Notes: generated by a model from the letters alone, not told the origin. A stretch of DNA of 64,000 nt from Pseudomonas sp. GL-B-19 (GCF_019956415.1 NZ_JAHBDK010000011.1:62001-126000); one strand, 5' to 3'; counted from the first letter of the stretch, positions 54,560 through 64,000 are shown. Program-made: numbers and translations.

Positions 54560-54616
54560 GTAAGACGGCGCTGTGTTATACGTAGGATCTTTCTGCCCTC
54601 TATCTGGAGCCGCCAC

Positions 54617-54982
54617 ATGCCACACCTGCACATGGAATACACCGCCAATCTGCCCGAGCTGAACGCCGACGTGGCATTGATCCGACTCAATAATGCCTTG
54701 GTGGCTTCCGGTCAGTTTGCTGCGGAGTCCGACATCAAGAGCCGAGCACTGAAGGTCGAGACCTTCAAGGTCGGTACTGCGTTGAGTGAACGGGCGTTTG
54801 TGCATGTGAAGCTGGCATTGTTGAGTGGTCGCTCACCGCAGATTAAACAGCAGCTGTCCGAAAGCCTGCTGACGGTGGTCCAGGACCTGTGCGAATGGCC
54901 TGCCGAGGTGGAAGTGCAGCTGTGCGTGGAAATCCTCGATATCGATCGCGAGTCCTACACCAAGACCGCCATCAGCGGCTGA
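54617..54982 (+). CDS. hpcD: 5-carboxymethyl-2-hydroxymuconate isomerase-like protein
   Basis: The 121-residue protein matches the CHM isomerase (HpcD) family of tautomerases. Pro2, exposed after removal of Met1, is the catalytic base (MPHLHMEYTANL). HpcD normally acts in homoprotocatechuate breakdown, but no hpc genes are adjacent, so the role here is open. TGGAG precedes the start. Confidence 0.85.
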   Translation: MPHLHMEYTANLPELNADVALIRLNNALVASGQFAAESDIKSRALKVETFKVGTALSERAFVHVKLALLSGRSPQIKQQLSESLLTVVQDLCEWPAEVEVQLCVEILDIDRESYTKTAISG

Positions 54983-54985
54983 ATC

Positions 54986-55921
54986 TCAGGCCATTGCCTG
55001 CTCGGCGCAAACGTCGATCACCTGCTCGCGCAGCCAGGTGTTGGCACTGTCCTGATCGGCGCTTTGACTCCACTGCATGTCCAGGGTGAAACCCGGCAGG
55101 CCGTTGGGGGCTTCGCAATGATTGAAGATTGCCTCGTTGGCCAGCAATTGCTGGATACGGCGGGGCAGAGTCAGGATGTAGTCGGTGCCAGTGATCATCT
55201 TCAATGCCGCGCTGTAGCTGTTGGCACGCGCGACAATCTGTCGTTTGTGCGCCTGTTGCGCCAGCCAGCCGTCGACCATGTTGGTGCTGGACGTCCATGG
55301 GGTTGGAAACACATGCCGGCGTTGCACAAAGGCTTGCAGGCTTAACCGCGGCTCCAGCGGCGTGGCGCGTTTGTCGAACACGCAAACCAAGTCATCTTCC
55401 AGTAACAGCCGGGATTTGAAGTCGGTGTGGCTGCGATGGAAATTCGGGCCGAAACAGATCGCCAGGTCGAGACGGCCATCGCGCAACTCGTCGGCCGGGA
55501 TGTCGGTTTCGAACTTGTACATGTTGACCATCACCGGCAGGTCGGCGAAATCGAAGCGCTTGAGCAGACGCGGCAAAATCAGCTGCTCGAAATACTCCGG
55601 CGCGCAAATATTGAAGGTCACTGCGTGCAGGGTCGGGTCAAATGCCGGGGCGCTGGCGTGGCACAGGTTGATGCTTTCGAGGATTTTCAGCACAGGCGTG
55701 TACATGGTGCTGGCTTTGTAGGTGGGGCGCATACCGGTGCGGGTTTTGATGAACAACTCGTCGTCAAAACCGGTACGCAGCTTTTTCAGGCAGTAACTCA
55801 CCGTGGACTGGCTGACGCAGAGCGCCTCCGACACACCGGTGACGCTGCTTTGCTCGTACACGGCGACAAACACCATGAGGTCCTGCATATCGAGCTTTCT
55901 AAGCAAGTTACTGTTCAGCAT
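54986..55921 (-). CDS. LysR-family transcriptional regulator 2
   Basis: The 311-residue regulator has the LysR helix-turn-helix (SSVTGVSEALCVSQSTVSYCLKKLR) and binding domain. It ends 4 bp from the CHM isomerase in a convergent arrangement and follows the MFS gene in the same direction, 109 bp downstream. It may control the MFS gene. Confidence 0.92.
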   Translation of the reverse strand: MLNSNLLRKLDMQDLMVFVAVYEQSSVTGVSEALCVSQSTVSYCLKKLRTGFDDELFIKTRTGMRPTYKASTMYTPVLKILESINLCHASAPAFDPTLHAVTFNICAPEYFEQLILPRLLKRFDFADLPVMVNMYKFETDIPADELRDGRLDLAICFGPNFHRSHTDFKSRLLLEDDLVCVFDKRATPLEPRLSLQAFVQRRHVFPTPWTSSTNMVDGWLAQQAHKRQIVARANSYSAALKMITGTDYILTLPRRIQQLLANEAIFNHCEAPNGLPGFTLDMQWSQSADQDSANTWLREQVIDVCAEQAMA

Positions 55922-56030
55922 CCGTTCTGTCTCGCTGTGCTCCTTGCGCTGACAGTGCGCAAACGTGTGCGAAAGATCCTAACGGAACGATGGTGCCAAG
56001 AGAATGCCCTGTAGGAAGTTTCTACTCCGA

Positions 56031-57215
56031 TCAGCGGATGTGTTGGCTGTAATGCCGCGGGTTGAAGCGCAGGACCATCAGGATCATCAACCCCATGACC
56101 CCGGTCAGCGCCCACCAGGCCCATTCGAAACTGCCCAGTTGATCGCGAATCATCCCTGCCATTAGCGGTGAGAGGCCGGCGATCAAGTACCCGATGCCTT
56201 GCACGAATGCCGTCAGGGCGCCGGCGCGTTGCGGATTGTCGAGGTGATCCAGCGACACAATCAGGCTCATCGGGAACAGCCCGCCGATGCCGAGCCCCAG
56301 CAGGCACGGCCAGAGCAGGCTCAGCTGTTGTGGGCAGAGAATCAGCCCGCAGAAACCGGCCATGATCAGTGCCAGCAACACCACCAGCACCAGACGCCGG
56401 TCACGGCTGCGATTGGCAATGGCAGGCGTTACCAGCCCGGATAACACTTCCATGGCCGTCAAAAAGCCAAGCAACAAACCGGCGTGTTGTTCGCTCCAGC
56501 CCTTTTCCACGTAGTACGGCGCGAGCCACGCCAATACGCAGGTGTAAGACGCGGTGCCCAAACCGAAGAAGATTGCGAGTAACCAGGCGCGGGAATTGGC
56601 AAAGAAGCTCGGCTGGCGGGCTGATTGCGTCGGGCGAGCCGTTGATCCACCGCGCTGGCCAGACCACAACAGCAGGGCCACCACGGCCAGCGCCGCCCAT
56701 ATCGCCAGGCCGATGCGCCAGCTGCCGGTTTGGTTCATGACCAGCGGCGCAAACGAGGCCGCAATCGCCGCGCCGCCCATGATCGACGTGACATAGAGCC
56801 CCATGCACATGGCGACGTTGTCACTGAACCGGGCTTTGATCAGTGCCGGCATCAGGGCCTGGATTAGCGCAATACCGATACCTGCCAGCACCGCACTGAG
56901 GATCAGTTCGGCGGCTGAATCGAGAAACAGCCGCGACGTAGTGGCCACGCCAATGATCAACAGCGACAGCACCACCGTGCGCTGTTCGCCGAGGCGTTGG
57001 CTCACCCGCAAGCCGAAAAACATCGCCAAGCCCATGGCCATGACCGGCAGCATCGTCAGCAGTGAGGCCAAGCTGAAACTCAGCGCAATGTCCGCGCGAA
57101 TCGACGACAGCAAAGGCCCGACCGCCGCCATCGATGGACGCAGGTTAAGGGCGACGAGCATGATGCTGAACATCAGCCAAAGGGCAGGGCGGGTCGTAGC
57201 GCGAACGTTTTCCAT
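56031..57215 (-). CDS. MFS transporter, CynX/NimT type
   Basis: The 394-residue protein has twelve membrane segments and the CynX/NimT pattern (LVALNLRPSMAAVGPLL near the N terminus). Family members export or import small anions such as cyanate or 2-nitroimidazoles. The start at 57215 (MENVRATTRPALWLM) was chosen because AAGG lies nine to twelve bases upstream. The second LysR gene follows in the same direction. Confidence 0.9.
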   Translation of the reverse strand: MENVRATTRPALWLMFSIMLVALNLRPSMAAVGPLLSSIRADIALSFSLASLLTMLPVMAMGLAMFFGLRVSQRLGEQRTVVLSLLIIGVATTSRLFLDSAAELILSAVLAGIGIALIQALMPALIKARFSDNVAMCMGLYVTSIMGGAAIAASFAPLVMNQTGSWRIGLAIWAALAVVALLLWSGQRGGSTARPTQSARQPSFFANSRAWLLAIFFGLGTASYTCVLAWLAPYYVEKGWSEQHAGLLLGFLTAMEVLSGLVTPAIANRSRDRRLVLVVLLALIMAGFCGLILCPQQLSLLWPCLLGLGIGGLFPMSLIVSLDHLDNPQRAGALTAFVQGIGYLIAGLSPLMAGMIRDQLGSFEWAWWALTGVMGLMILMVLRFNPRHYSQHIR

Positions 57216-57732
57216 CAAACAGGCCTTCAAAAACAAGGCCTCGATTAGGCGCGCAATGGCTGGCGGCGGCAAATCAGATAATCCCCGGCACTATTTAAAA
57301 ATTAAATACTTCAGCCACACCACAGATCCCCCCTGTAGGAGCCGAGCTTGCTCGCGATGGCGGTGCGATAGTCGATATTCATGGTGACTGACACGATGCC
57401 ATCGCGAGCAAGCTCGGCTCCTACAGGGTTGGACGGTGCATGGGAGATGATTGTTTAGCCAACCCGCAACCAAAGTTCTTCAAATCCAGATTTAAAGACC
57501 TGACCGCCCGTGTGACGCTGCCACTCATCTGTCCTCTACGGTTTTACCTATGGGCGATTGTCCCGTCGCACTTCCCTCCGAGTTGGCCTTCTGGGCGCTG
57601 TGGCACTGTCGTCACGCACGCCCACCGGATTCCTGCATTTCCCGTTGATTGTTCTGACAGGTCCGGCGCCCGGCGCTGGATCACATCGGCGACGCCTGCG
57701 CGTTTGCCTGACGCGGAAAAAAGAGAATTCCC
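57216..57732. promoter_or_regulatory. 517-bp divergent intergenic region with a REP pair
   Basis: Apart from the REP pair at 57333-57426 there is no gene. The right half carries the promoter of the glutamine synthetase homologue, and the left end that of the MFS gene. Confidence 0.5.
57333..57426. repeat. Inverted pair of Pseudomonas REP elements
   Basis: CTGTAGGAGCCGAGCTTGCT and its inverse arm, closing with GGCTCCTACAG, flank about 36 bp. The GCTTG variant differs from the GCCTG in the other pairs. Confidence 0.9.
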
Positions 57733-59115
57733 ATGAGTTGCGCCACGACATCGTTCGCCTCCCCGCAAGAAGCCCTGACCTTTCTCGAACAGAACCCGGA
57801 TATTGAAATGTTCGAACTGTTCATCCTCGACAACAACGGCGTGCCCCGGGGCAAGTTGTTGCATCGCGATGAACTTCTGGCGGTGTACGACAGCGGCCGG
57901 CCGTTGCCGAGCACCATTCTTGGCCTGACCATTAATGGCGATGACGTGGAAAACTCCGGACTGGTCTGGGATGTCGGCGATATTGACTGCCGCGCCTATC
58001 CGGTCAGCGGTAGTCTGACGCGCATGCCGTGGCGGTTGATTCCCACGGCAGCGGTGCAAGTCAGCATGCATCCGAAAGAAGGCATGCCGGCGACGATCGC
58101 CGACCCTCGGCACTTGTTGGCGAAAGTGATCGAAGGCTTGCAGGCGGACGGTTATTACCCGGTCATGGCTGCAGAGCTTGAGTTTTATCTGCTGGATCAG
58201 CAGCGCGACAGCCAGGGGCGACCGCAACCGGCGCGGGATGTCGATGGCGGGCGGCCGCGCACGACGCAAGTCTACGGTTTACGTGAGCTGGAGCAGATCG
58301 AGCCGTTTCTGGCTGATCTCTACAGTGCCTGCAAGTTGCAGGGGATTCCGGCGCGTACGGCGATTTCCGAATATGCGCCGGGCCAAGTGGAAATTACCCT
58401 CGAACACCGCACCGACGCCCTACAGGCGATGGACGAAGCAGTGCGCTACAAACGGCTGGTCAAGGGCGTGGCCCACAAGCACGGGATGACCGCCTGCTTC
58501 ATGGCCAAACCCTTCGACGACCTGGCGGGCACCGGGATGCACATGCACGTCAGCCTGGCGGACAAGGAGGGCAACAACCTGTTCGCCAGCGAAGCGCCGG
58601 ACGGTACACCGCTGCTCAGGCAAGCCGTCGGTGGGATGCTCAGCACCTTGCTCGATTCGTTGCTGTTGTTCTGCCCGAATGCCAACTCCTACCGTCGATT
58701 CCAGACCAACAGCTACGCTCCCCTGGCGGCGACCTGGGGCGTGGATAACCGCACGGTGAGCTTGCGCGTGCCAGGCGGGCCGGCGTTCTCCCGGCACATC
58801 GAACACCGTATTTGTGGCGCCGACGCCAACCCGTACCTGGCCGCTGCGGCGATCCTGGCCGGTATCCATCGCGGTATCCGCGAACAACTCGACCCGGGTG
58901 CGCCGGTGGAAGGCAATGGATACGCCCAGGCCACGGAATTGCTTCCGACCGATTGGCTGACCACGTTGCGCGCACTGGAAGGTTCGACCTGGGCGCGTGA
59001 AGCGTTCGGACAACCTTTCCTTGGCGTTTACCTGGCGGTGAAACGCGCCGAGTACCGACAGTTCATGGGCGAGGTCGGTGAGCAGGATTGGCGCTGGTAT
59101 CTGCATCAGGCCTGA
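57733..59115 (+). CDS. Glutamine synthetase homologue (gamma-glutamylpolyamine synthetase type)
   Basis: The 460-residue protein has the GS catalytic-domain motifs (AELEFYLLD, GTGMHMHVSL, NSYRRFQTN, HIEHRICGADANPYLA). Length and overall pattern match PuuA/PauA-type gamma-glutamyl-polyamine synthetases. It would ligate glutamate to an amine such as putrescine at the cost of ATP; the amine is unknown. GAGAA precedes the ATG; a terminator follows at 59167-59193. Confidence 0.85.
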   Translation: MSCATTSFASPQEALTFLEQNPDIEMFELFILDNNGVPRGKLLHRDELLAVYDSGRPLPSTILGLTINGDDVENSGLVWDVGDIDCRAYPVSGSLTRMPWRLIPTAAVQVSMHPKEGMPATIADPRHLLAKVIEGLQADGYYPVMAAELEFYLLDQQRDSQGRPQPARDVDGGRPRTTQVYGLRELEQIEPFLADLYSACKLQGIPARTAISEYAPGQVEITLEHRTDALQAMDEAVRYKRLVKGVAHKHGMTACFMAKPFDDLAGTGMHMHVSLADKEGNNLFASEAPDGTPLLRQAVGGMLSTLLDSLLLFCPNANSYRRFQTNSYAPLAATWGVDNRTVSLRVPGGPAFSRHIEHRICGADANPYLAAAAILAGIHRGIREQLDPGAPVEGNGYAQATELLPTDWLTTLRALEGSTWAREAFGQPFLGVYLAVKRAEYRQFMGEVGEQDWRWYLHQA

Positions 59116-59166
59116 ACAAGGTCTGAACCAGTCTCAAAGGGTCAAGACGTTGGTCGCAGGTTTAAT

Positions 59167-59193
59167 AAGCCAACTAATCGTTGGCTTCTTTTT
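59167..59193 (+). terminator. Rho-independent terminator of the glutamine synthetase homologue
   Basis: AAGCCAAC (59167-59174) and GTTGGCTT (59180-59187) form a perfect 8-bp stem followed by CTTTTT. Confidence 0.85.
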
Positions 59194-59294
59194 CACAAAA
59201 AATTGATGGATGGGTGCCTAACATTGGTGTTGTCTCGGTCAATGAAATTTTCACATTTGCCGGAGGCACTTCTTTTCAGGAACAACCGATCACC

Positions 59295-60944
59295 ATGTTG
59301 AAGATTAAAGCCGTGCGCCCGGAATGGGTGACACTGATTGCCAGCGCCTTTTTGTTAACAGCCTTCAATTTTGTGCTGTGGCAGCACCTGTTTGAAATCA
59401 CCGCGTCCGACGGTAAAGGCATCGTCATGCGCGTGGCATTCGGTGCGATGATTCTGGCGGCTTTCAACATTTTTCTGACCTTTGTGGCCTTCAAACGTGT
59501 GTTGAAGCCGGTCCTGACGCTGCTCTTCGTGATCAGCGCCAGCGTGGCCTACTTCATGAGCCAATACGGTGCGCTGATTGACACCGGTATGTTACGTAAC
59601 TTTGCGCAAACCAATGCGACAGAAGTACGCGACTTACTCTCGTTAAAGTTGTTGGCTTATATCCTGTTTTTGGGCGTATTGCCGTCGTGGTTGTTATGGA
59701 AAACGCCGATTAATTATCGCCGCTGGCACCATGAGTTATTAAGTAAGGTGTTAGTGAGTGTTGCCTCGGCTGCCGTCATCGGCGGTGTTGCCCTGATTAA
59801 CTATCAGGGCTTGTCCTCATTGTTTCGCAATCACCACGAGTTGCGCCTGATGGTTGTGCCGAGCAACTACATCGGCGCCTCGGCCGGCTATTTGCGTGAA
59901 CAAGTGGTTTCCGCCCGTCAACCCTTTGTCAAAATCGGCGAAGACGCGCAGAAAAATCCGGTCTGGCAAGCTCATGGCCGCAAATCCCTGACGGTATTGG
60001 TAGTTGGCGAGAGCGCCCGGGCCGAGAACTTCGGCATCCTGGGGTACGACCGCGACACCACCCCGAAGCTGAGTAAAGAAGCCGGCCTGATCGCGTTCAC
60101 CGATGTGCATTCATGCGGCACGGAAACCGCCGTGTCCGTGCCGTGCATGTTCTCTAACATGGGCCGCAAGAACTACAACGCCAGCAAGGCAAAGAATGAA
60201 GAAGGCCTGCTGGATGTGCTTAAGCGTGCCGGTCTGGACGTGATCTGGCGTGACAATCAGTCGGGCTGCAAAGGCACGTGCGACCGCGTCACCCTTGACG
60301 ATGTGAGCAACTTGAAAGACCCGATACTGTGCGCCAACAGCGAATGCCGCGATGAAATCCTGCTAAAAGGTTTACAACACTTTATCGACACACTCGATAA
60401 AGACACCGTGTTGGTCTTGCATCAAATGGGTAGCCATGGCCCTGAATACTTCAAGCGCTACCCGAAAGAATTCGAACGGTTCACGCCAGTTTGTGAAAGT
60501 AACGCCCTGAACAACTGCAGTCGCGAAAGTATCGTTAATGGTTACGACAATACGCTGGTGTATACCGACCATGTGCTGTCGAGCCTGATCGATCTGTTGC
60601 GCAAGAACCAGGAAAAAGTCGACACCGCGATGCTGTACCTGTCCGACCACGGCGAGTCGCTGGGTGAATACAACCTGTTCCTGCATGGCACGCCTTACAT
60701 GTTGGCGCCCGAACAACAGAAGCACGTGGCGATGTTGGCGTGGTTCTCCGACAGCTATCAGAAGTCGTTCTCGGTGGACACCCAATGCCTGCAACTGACT
60801 CGCGACAAGCCATTGAGCCAGGACAACCTGTTCCATTCGATGCTGGGTCTGCTGGAAGTCAGCAGCAAGGTCTACAACCAGGACCTGGACATGTTCGCCG
60901 GTTGTCGTGGTGCGGCTATCGACGGCGTGTTGGCCAAAGATTGA
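59295..60944 (+). CDS. eptA: Phosphoethanolamine transferase, EptA family
   Basis: The 549-residue protein has five N-terminal membrane segments and a periplasmic sulfatase-like domain. The active-site residues are recognisable: GESARAENFGILGYDR, the nucleophile Thr in SCGTETAVSVPCMF, the Zn-binding LSDHGESLGE and the H of HQMGSHGPEYFKR. Paired cysteines (CKGTC and others) should form disulphides. It transfers phosphoethanolamine to lipid A or another glycolipid. Start at 59295 gives the usual N terminus MLKIKAVRPEWVTL; the longer frame begins inside the upstream terminator. Confidence 0.88.
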   Translation: MLKIKAVRPEWVTLIASAFLLTAFNFVLWQHLFEITASDGKGIVMRVAFGAMILAAFNIFLTFVAFKRVLKPVLTLLFVISASVAYFMSQYGALIDTGMLRNFAQTNATEVRDLLSLKLLAYILFLGVLPSWLLWKTPINYRRWHHELLSKVLVSVASAAVIGGVALINYQGLSSLFRNHHELRLMVVPSNYIGASAGYLREQVVSARQPFVKIGEDAQKNPVWQAHGRKSLTVLVVGESARAENFGILGYDRDTTPKLSKEAGLIAFTDVHSCGTETAVSVPCMFSNMGRKNYNASKAKNEEGLLDVLKRAGLDVIWRDNQSGCKGTCDRVTLDDVSNLKDPILCANSECRDEILLKGLQHFIDTLDKDTVLVLHQMGSHGPEYFKRYPKEFERFTPVCESNALNNCSRESIVNGYDNTLVYTDHVLSSLIDLLRKNQEKVDTAMLYLSDHGESLGEYNLFLHGTPYMLAPEQQKHVAMLAWFSDSYQKSFSVDTQCLQLTRDKPLSQDNLFHSMLGLLEVSSKVYNQDLDMFAGCRGAAIDGVLAKD

Positions 60945-61014
60945 AGGTTTCAACCCTTTTACGCGCAGGCCGCTAGCCAGCGGCCGGTAGAGTCACCACC
61001 AAGAGTCATTGCAC

Positions 61015-61677
61015 ATGTCTGCGCAACCCACATCCGCCATCGAGCTTGAGTTCGCCCGGCGCTACGATCAGGAACACGCCCGCGTCTGCCGTCAGCCGCA
61101 ACCGCGAAACCTGACCGGGCGTCTGGCGTTCTGGCGCGAGCAAAACCTGGTGCGCAATGCGCTCAAGGTGGCCGGCGAGCCGGGGTTGATCCTTGATGTG
61201 GCGTGCGGCGTCGGGCGCTTCTGGCCGGTGCTGGCCGAGCACGCCAACCGCGTGATCCTCGCGTCGGACCCGTCCCAGGACATGCTTAACCATGCGCAGA
61301 CTCACCATCCACAGAGCCTGCTCAAGCGAATCAAGACCTTTCAGAGCTCCGCCTTCAACCTTGGCTTGTCCGCCAATGCAGTGGACTGCATTTTTTGCAT
61401 GCGACTGTTTCAGCACATCAGTTGCCCCGAGCATCGATTGGCCATGCTTCAGGAGTTCCACCGGGTCAGTCGCGACACCGTGATTGTGGCGGTGCGGGTC
61501 GACGGCTATTTCAAGCCGCGCCGACTAGAGACGGAGGCCTCTCAGGCCCCACAGCCGGTCAGCAAGGTCGAGGTTGAAGCTGAGTTCAGGCAGGCAGGTT
61601 TCCAAGTGCTGAGCCATCAGGGTTTCCTGCCGGGCTGCGCGTGGATGCGGGTCTATGTGCTGAGTAAGACCAGTTAG
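61015..61677 (+). CDS. Class I SAM-dependent methyltransferase
   Basis: The 220-residue protein has the SAM motif LILDVACGVGRFWPVLAEHA and FCMRLFQHISCPEHR. It is in the same direction as eptA, 70 bp later; a weak ribosome-binding site precedes ATG 61015. Substrate unknown; an envelope-lipid or small-molecule acceptor is possible. Confidence 0.85.
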   Translation: MSAQPTSAIELEFARRYDQEHARVCRQPQPRNLTGRLAFWREQNLVRNALKVAGEPGLILDVACGVGRFWPVLAEHANRVILASDPSQDMLNHAQTHHPQSLLKRIKTFQSSAFNLGLSANAVDCIFCMRLFQHISCPEHRLAMLQEFHRVSRDTVIVAVRVDGYFKPRRLETEASQAPQPVSKVEVEAEFRQAGFQVLSHQGFLPGCAWMRVYVLSKTS

Positions 61678-61800
61678 TCTCCGCTTGTCAGACATTTCTT
61701 GATGTCGGGCAGGTCTTTTCGCTAAAGCTCTTGTTCAGTGGATGCGCGGAAATCGCTGGCGGCGATATATACTGCGCGCCATTCTTCAAGGGAGAGCCGT

Positions 61801-62934
61801 GTGGCCATCGATATTCACTGGATTCGCGACAACGATAGCCTCGGTCAGTTTTGCGCCGAGTGGCAGCAGCTGCCATTCGTTGCCCTCGACACCGAATTCA
61901 TGCGGGTCGACACCTTTTACCCGATCGCCGGTCTGCTGCAGATCGGCGATGGCGTACGCGCTTACCTGATAGACCCACTGACCATCGACAACTGGCAACC
62001 CTTGGCCGCGTTGCTGGAAAATCCGGCCGTGGTCAAAGTCGTCCATGCCTGCAGCGAAGACCTTGAGGTCCTGTTGCGCCTGACCGGCAGCCTGCCGGAG
62101 CCGCTGTTCGACACGCAACTGGCGGCCGCTTACCTGAACCTGGGTTTCTCCATGGGCTACTCGCGATTGGTGCAAGAGGTGCTCGGCATCGACTTGCCCA
62201 AAGGCGAAACCCGTTCCGACTGGCTGCAACGTCCGCTTTCCGATACTCAGATCAGTTACGCCGCTGAAGATGCTTTGCACCTGGCGGAAGTTTTCGTACA
62301 GCTTCGCCCGAAGCTTTCTGACGACAAGTACGCCTGGGTTCTGGAAGACGGCGCCGAGTTGGTGGCCAACCTGCGCCGCGAGGTCGACCCGTACGAGGTC
62401 TACCGCGAAGCCAAACTGGCCTGGAAGCTGTCCCGCGCCCAACTCGCCGTGTTGCGGGAGCTGTGCGCCTGGCGTGAGCGCGAAGCCCGTGCCCGTGATT
62501 TGCCGCGCAACCGCATCGTCCGTGAGCATTCCCTGTGGCCGCTGGCGCGGACTCAGCCGGACAACCTCGGCGCGCTGGCGAAAATTGAAGACATGCACCC
62601 GCGTACCGTGCGTCAGGATGGCGAATTTCTGCTTGATCTGATCAAGCGCTCTGGCAGTGTGTCGCCCGATCAATGGCCGCCCGCCGTGCCGGAGCCGTTG
62701 CCGGTGGATGCCGCCGTGCTGGTCAAACAGTTGCGCGCTATCGGCCAGGCCGAAGCCGAGCGCTTGAACATCGCGCCGGAACTGATGCTGCGCAAGAAAA
62801 CCCTGGAAGCGCTGCTCAAGAGCGGCTTCCCCAATGGTCCTTACCAATTGCCTGATTCGTTGCGTGGCTGGCGCCGCGAATTGATGGGCCAGGCACTGCT
62901 CGACAGCCTGGCCACCGCCGGAGAACAGCCTTGA
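61801..62934 (+). CDS. rnd: Ribonuclease D
   Basis: The 377-residue exonuclease has the DEDD motifs: LDTEF near residue 27, [19 protein letters not shown] and [13 protein letters not shown]-type domains follow (about 210-290). It trims the 3' ends of tRNA precursors. The GTG at 61801 has GGGAGA six bases upstream. It overlaps the ycgL start by four bases, the standard layout in Pseudomonas. Confidence 0.95.
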   Translation: MAIDIHWIRDNDSLGQFCAEWQQLPFVALDTEFMRVDTFYPIAGLLQIGDGVRAYLIDPLTIDNWQPLAALLENPAVVKVVHACSEDLEVLLRLTGSLPEPLFDTQLAAAYLNLGFSMGYSRLVQEVLGIDLPKGETRSDWLQRPLSDTQISYAAEDALHLAEVFVQLRPKLSDDKYAWVLEDGAELVANLRREVDPYEVYREAKLAWKLSRAQLAVLRELCAWREREARARDLPRNRIVREHSLWPLARTQPDNLGALAKIEDMHPRTVRQDGEFLLDLIKRSGSVSPDQWPPAVPEPLPVDAAVLVKQLRAIGQAEAERLNIAPELMLRKKTLEALLKSGFPNGPYQLPDSLRGWRRELMGQALLDSLATAGEQP

Positions 62935-63224
62935 AACGTATTTGCTCGATCTACCGAAGCCTGAAGAAAAACGAGATGTACCTCTATGTGCTCAAAAGCG
63001 ATGCACTGGAGCGTGTCCCGGAATCACTGATGGCGGCCTTCGGCAAACCGCACCACGCGTTCGATCTGGTGTTGACGCCCGAGCGCAAGCTGTCACGGGA
63101 AGACATCACAGTGGTCCTGGAAAACCTTGAAAAGCAGGGCTACCACCTGCAAATGCCGCCGGCCGAAGACGAGTACATCGAACACTTGCCGGAAGAATTG
63201 CTGCGCCGCAACGATCCGATGTGA
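62931..63224 (+). CDS. ycgL: YcgL-domain protein
   Basis: The 97-residue protein matches the YcgL family ([17 protein letters not shown] near the start). The TTG start overlaps the rnd stop, with GGAGAA upstream. The family's exact function is unknown. Confidence 0.92.
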   Translation: MKRICSIYRSLKKNEMYLYVLKSDALERVPESLMAAFGKPHHAFDLVLTPERKLSREDITVVLENLEKQGYHLQMPPAEDEYIEHLPEELLRRNDPM

Positions 63225-63345
63225 CCCGCAGACAGGCTCTGTTCAGAGTCTGTGTGAAACACTGGAATGATTTTTGGCGATGGCCGTGACGAGAGAGCGA
63301 TGCTCCGTGCGCGGCCGTCTGCACGGTTTTTGAAAGGTTTGAAAC

Positions 63346-64000
63346 ATGCGCGTTCTGATTGCCGAACACGACCACCCGGTGTATGCACAATTGTTGCGTC
63401 AGGCGGCGCCTGAGCTGGAAGTGCTCACCAGTGGAGACTCCGCTGAACTGGCTCGTCTGGCGGCTGATTGCCCGGTCTGGCTGGGGCAGCCGGATCTGCT
63501 AGCCACTTTGTTGCGTCAGGGCCACGAGCCGCAATGGCTGCAATCGACCTGGGCGGGCATCACGCCACTGCTGGCCGACGGTTTGCCACGTCACTATCGC
63601 CTGACCCGCGCGGTTGGCATTTTCGGTCAGGTCATGGCCGAATACGTGCTGACCTACATGCTTGGCCACGAGCGCGAAGTATTGGCGCGGCTGGTCAGCC
63701 AGGTCGAGCGCAAATGGGACAGCCGCCATGGCCAGAGCCTGGCGGGGCGCAAGGTATTGATCGTCGGCACGGGTGACATCGGGCAGACGGTGGCGCAGTT
63801 CCTGGTGCCGTTTGGCGTCGAGTTGTACGGCATCGCCAGCGAAGCCCGCGAGCAGGCGCCGTTTGTTGAAGTCGGTGCGTTGACGGATTTGCCGCGTTTG
63901 GTCGGGGAAGTCGATTACGTGGTCAATCTGCTGCCCAACACCCCCAATACCCACGACCTGTACGACGCGGCGCTGTTCAAGCAGTTCAAACCGACCGGGT
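63346..64000 (+). CDS. D-2-hydroxyacid dehydrogenase (3' partial)
   Basis: The frame runs off the window after 218 codons. The N-terminal catalytic domain (MRVLIAEHDHPVYAQLLRQA) and the NAD-binding Rossmann domain (VLIVGTGDIGQTVAQFLVPF) are present; the catalytic His of the C-terminal part is outside. Related enzymes reduce 2-keto acids. AAAGG lies upstream of the ATG. Substrate unknown. Confidence 0.9.
   Translation, partial: MRVLIAEHDHPVYAQLLRQAAPELEVLTSGDSAELARLAADCPVWLGQPDLLATLLRQGHEPQWLQSTWAGITPLLADGLPRHYRLTRAVGIFGQVMAEYVLTYMLGHEREVLARLVSQVERKWDSRHGQSLAGRKVLIVGTGDIGQTVAQFLVPFGVELYGIASEAREQAPFVEVGALTDLPRLVGEVDYVVNLLPNTPNTHDLYDAALFKQFKPTG

Noticed and set aside
59181..59294. N-terminal extension of the EptA-type gene
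   Set aside because: It begins inside the terminator of the upstream gene and precedes the usual EptA N terminus.

Overview
The window reads as chromosomal DNA of a fluorescent-group Pseudomonas. The evidence is an arginine-transaminase locus laid out as in P. aeruginosa (aruR, aruS, permease, acyl-CoA genes, aruI, aruH), an rnd-ycgL pair, a DUF3077 gene, and inverted pairs of the Pseudomonas-type REP sequence GAGCCTGCTCGCGA. No tools were run; all family names rest on recognised motifs and gene order.

Positions 1 to about 21,142 look like the right-hand part of a genomic island. It is visibly richer in A+T at its left end and ends at a 16-base fragment matching the 3' end of a tRNA-Ser gene, followed by a strong terminator. 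From left to right it holds: (1) a restriction/defence operon made of a 5'-truncated SNF2-type helicase, an unrecognised 250-residue protein with a possible PD-(D/E)xK core, a type III-like adenine methyltransferase and a Res helicase-nuclease, then an unknown small protein; (2) a MORN-repeat lipoprotein, a small HTH regulator and a small membrane protein; (3) a RadC/DUF932/zinc-ribbon cargo block; (4) a module of a small Zn-binding protein, a large serine recombinase and two ParB/RepB-like proteins, flanked by a diverged ~100-bp direct repeat; (5) an AlpA regulator, a YagK/YfjJ (inovirus Gp2) Rep-like protein with an HxH motif, an unknown gene, and the tyrosine integrase beside the attachment site.

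From 21.2 kb on the DNA is G+C-rich core genome. After a DUF3077 gene with a structured leader, an orphan HicB-like protein and a small membrane protein come an XRE-cupin regulator co-oriented with an OYE-type FMN/Fe-S/FAD oxidoreductase, a divergent orphan periplasmic binding protein, a class II aldolase and a TetR regulator. Then follows the arginine block (28.6-42.6 kb): AruR, a periplasmic binding protein, the hybrid kinase AruS, an amino-acid permease, then enoyl-CoA hydratase, acyl-CoA dehydrogenase, ADP-forming acyl-CoA synthetase, AruI, AruH and an aldehyde dehydrogenase. Together these would import arginine, transaminate it to 2-ketoarginine, decarboxylate it and oxidise the aldehyde to 4-guanidinobutyrate, with an apparent CoA-dependent continuation. 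Tandem 10-bp-period repeats upstream of both the permease and the catabolic genes are candidate AruR sites. A Tat-exported peptide-type ABC transporter and a quinone reductase follow.

The last 15 kb hold a gtr-type glycan-modification cluster (gtrB, methyltransferase, gtrA, DUF6311), two LysR regulators around an orphan CHM isomerase, an MFS transporter, a gamma-glutamyl-polyamine-type glutamine synthetase homologue, an EptA-type phosphoethanolamine transferase, a methyltransferase, rnd, ycgL and a truncated D-2-hydroxyacid dehydrogenase. No complete tRNA, rRNA, CRISPR array or insertion sequence was seen.
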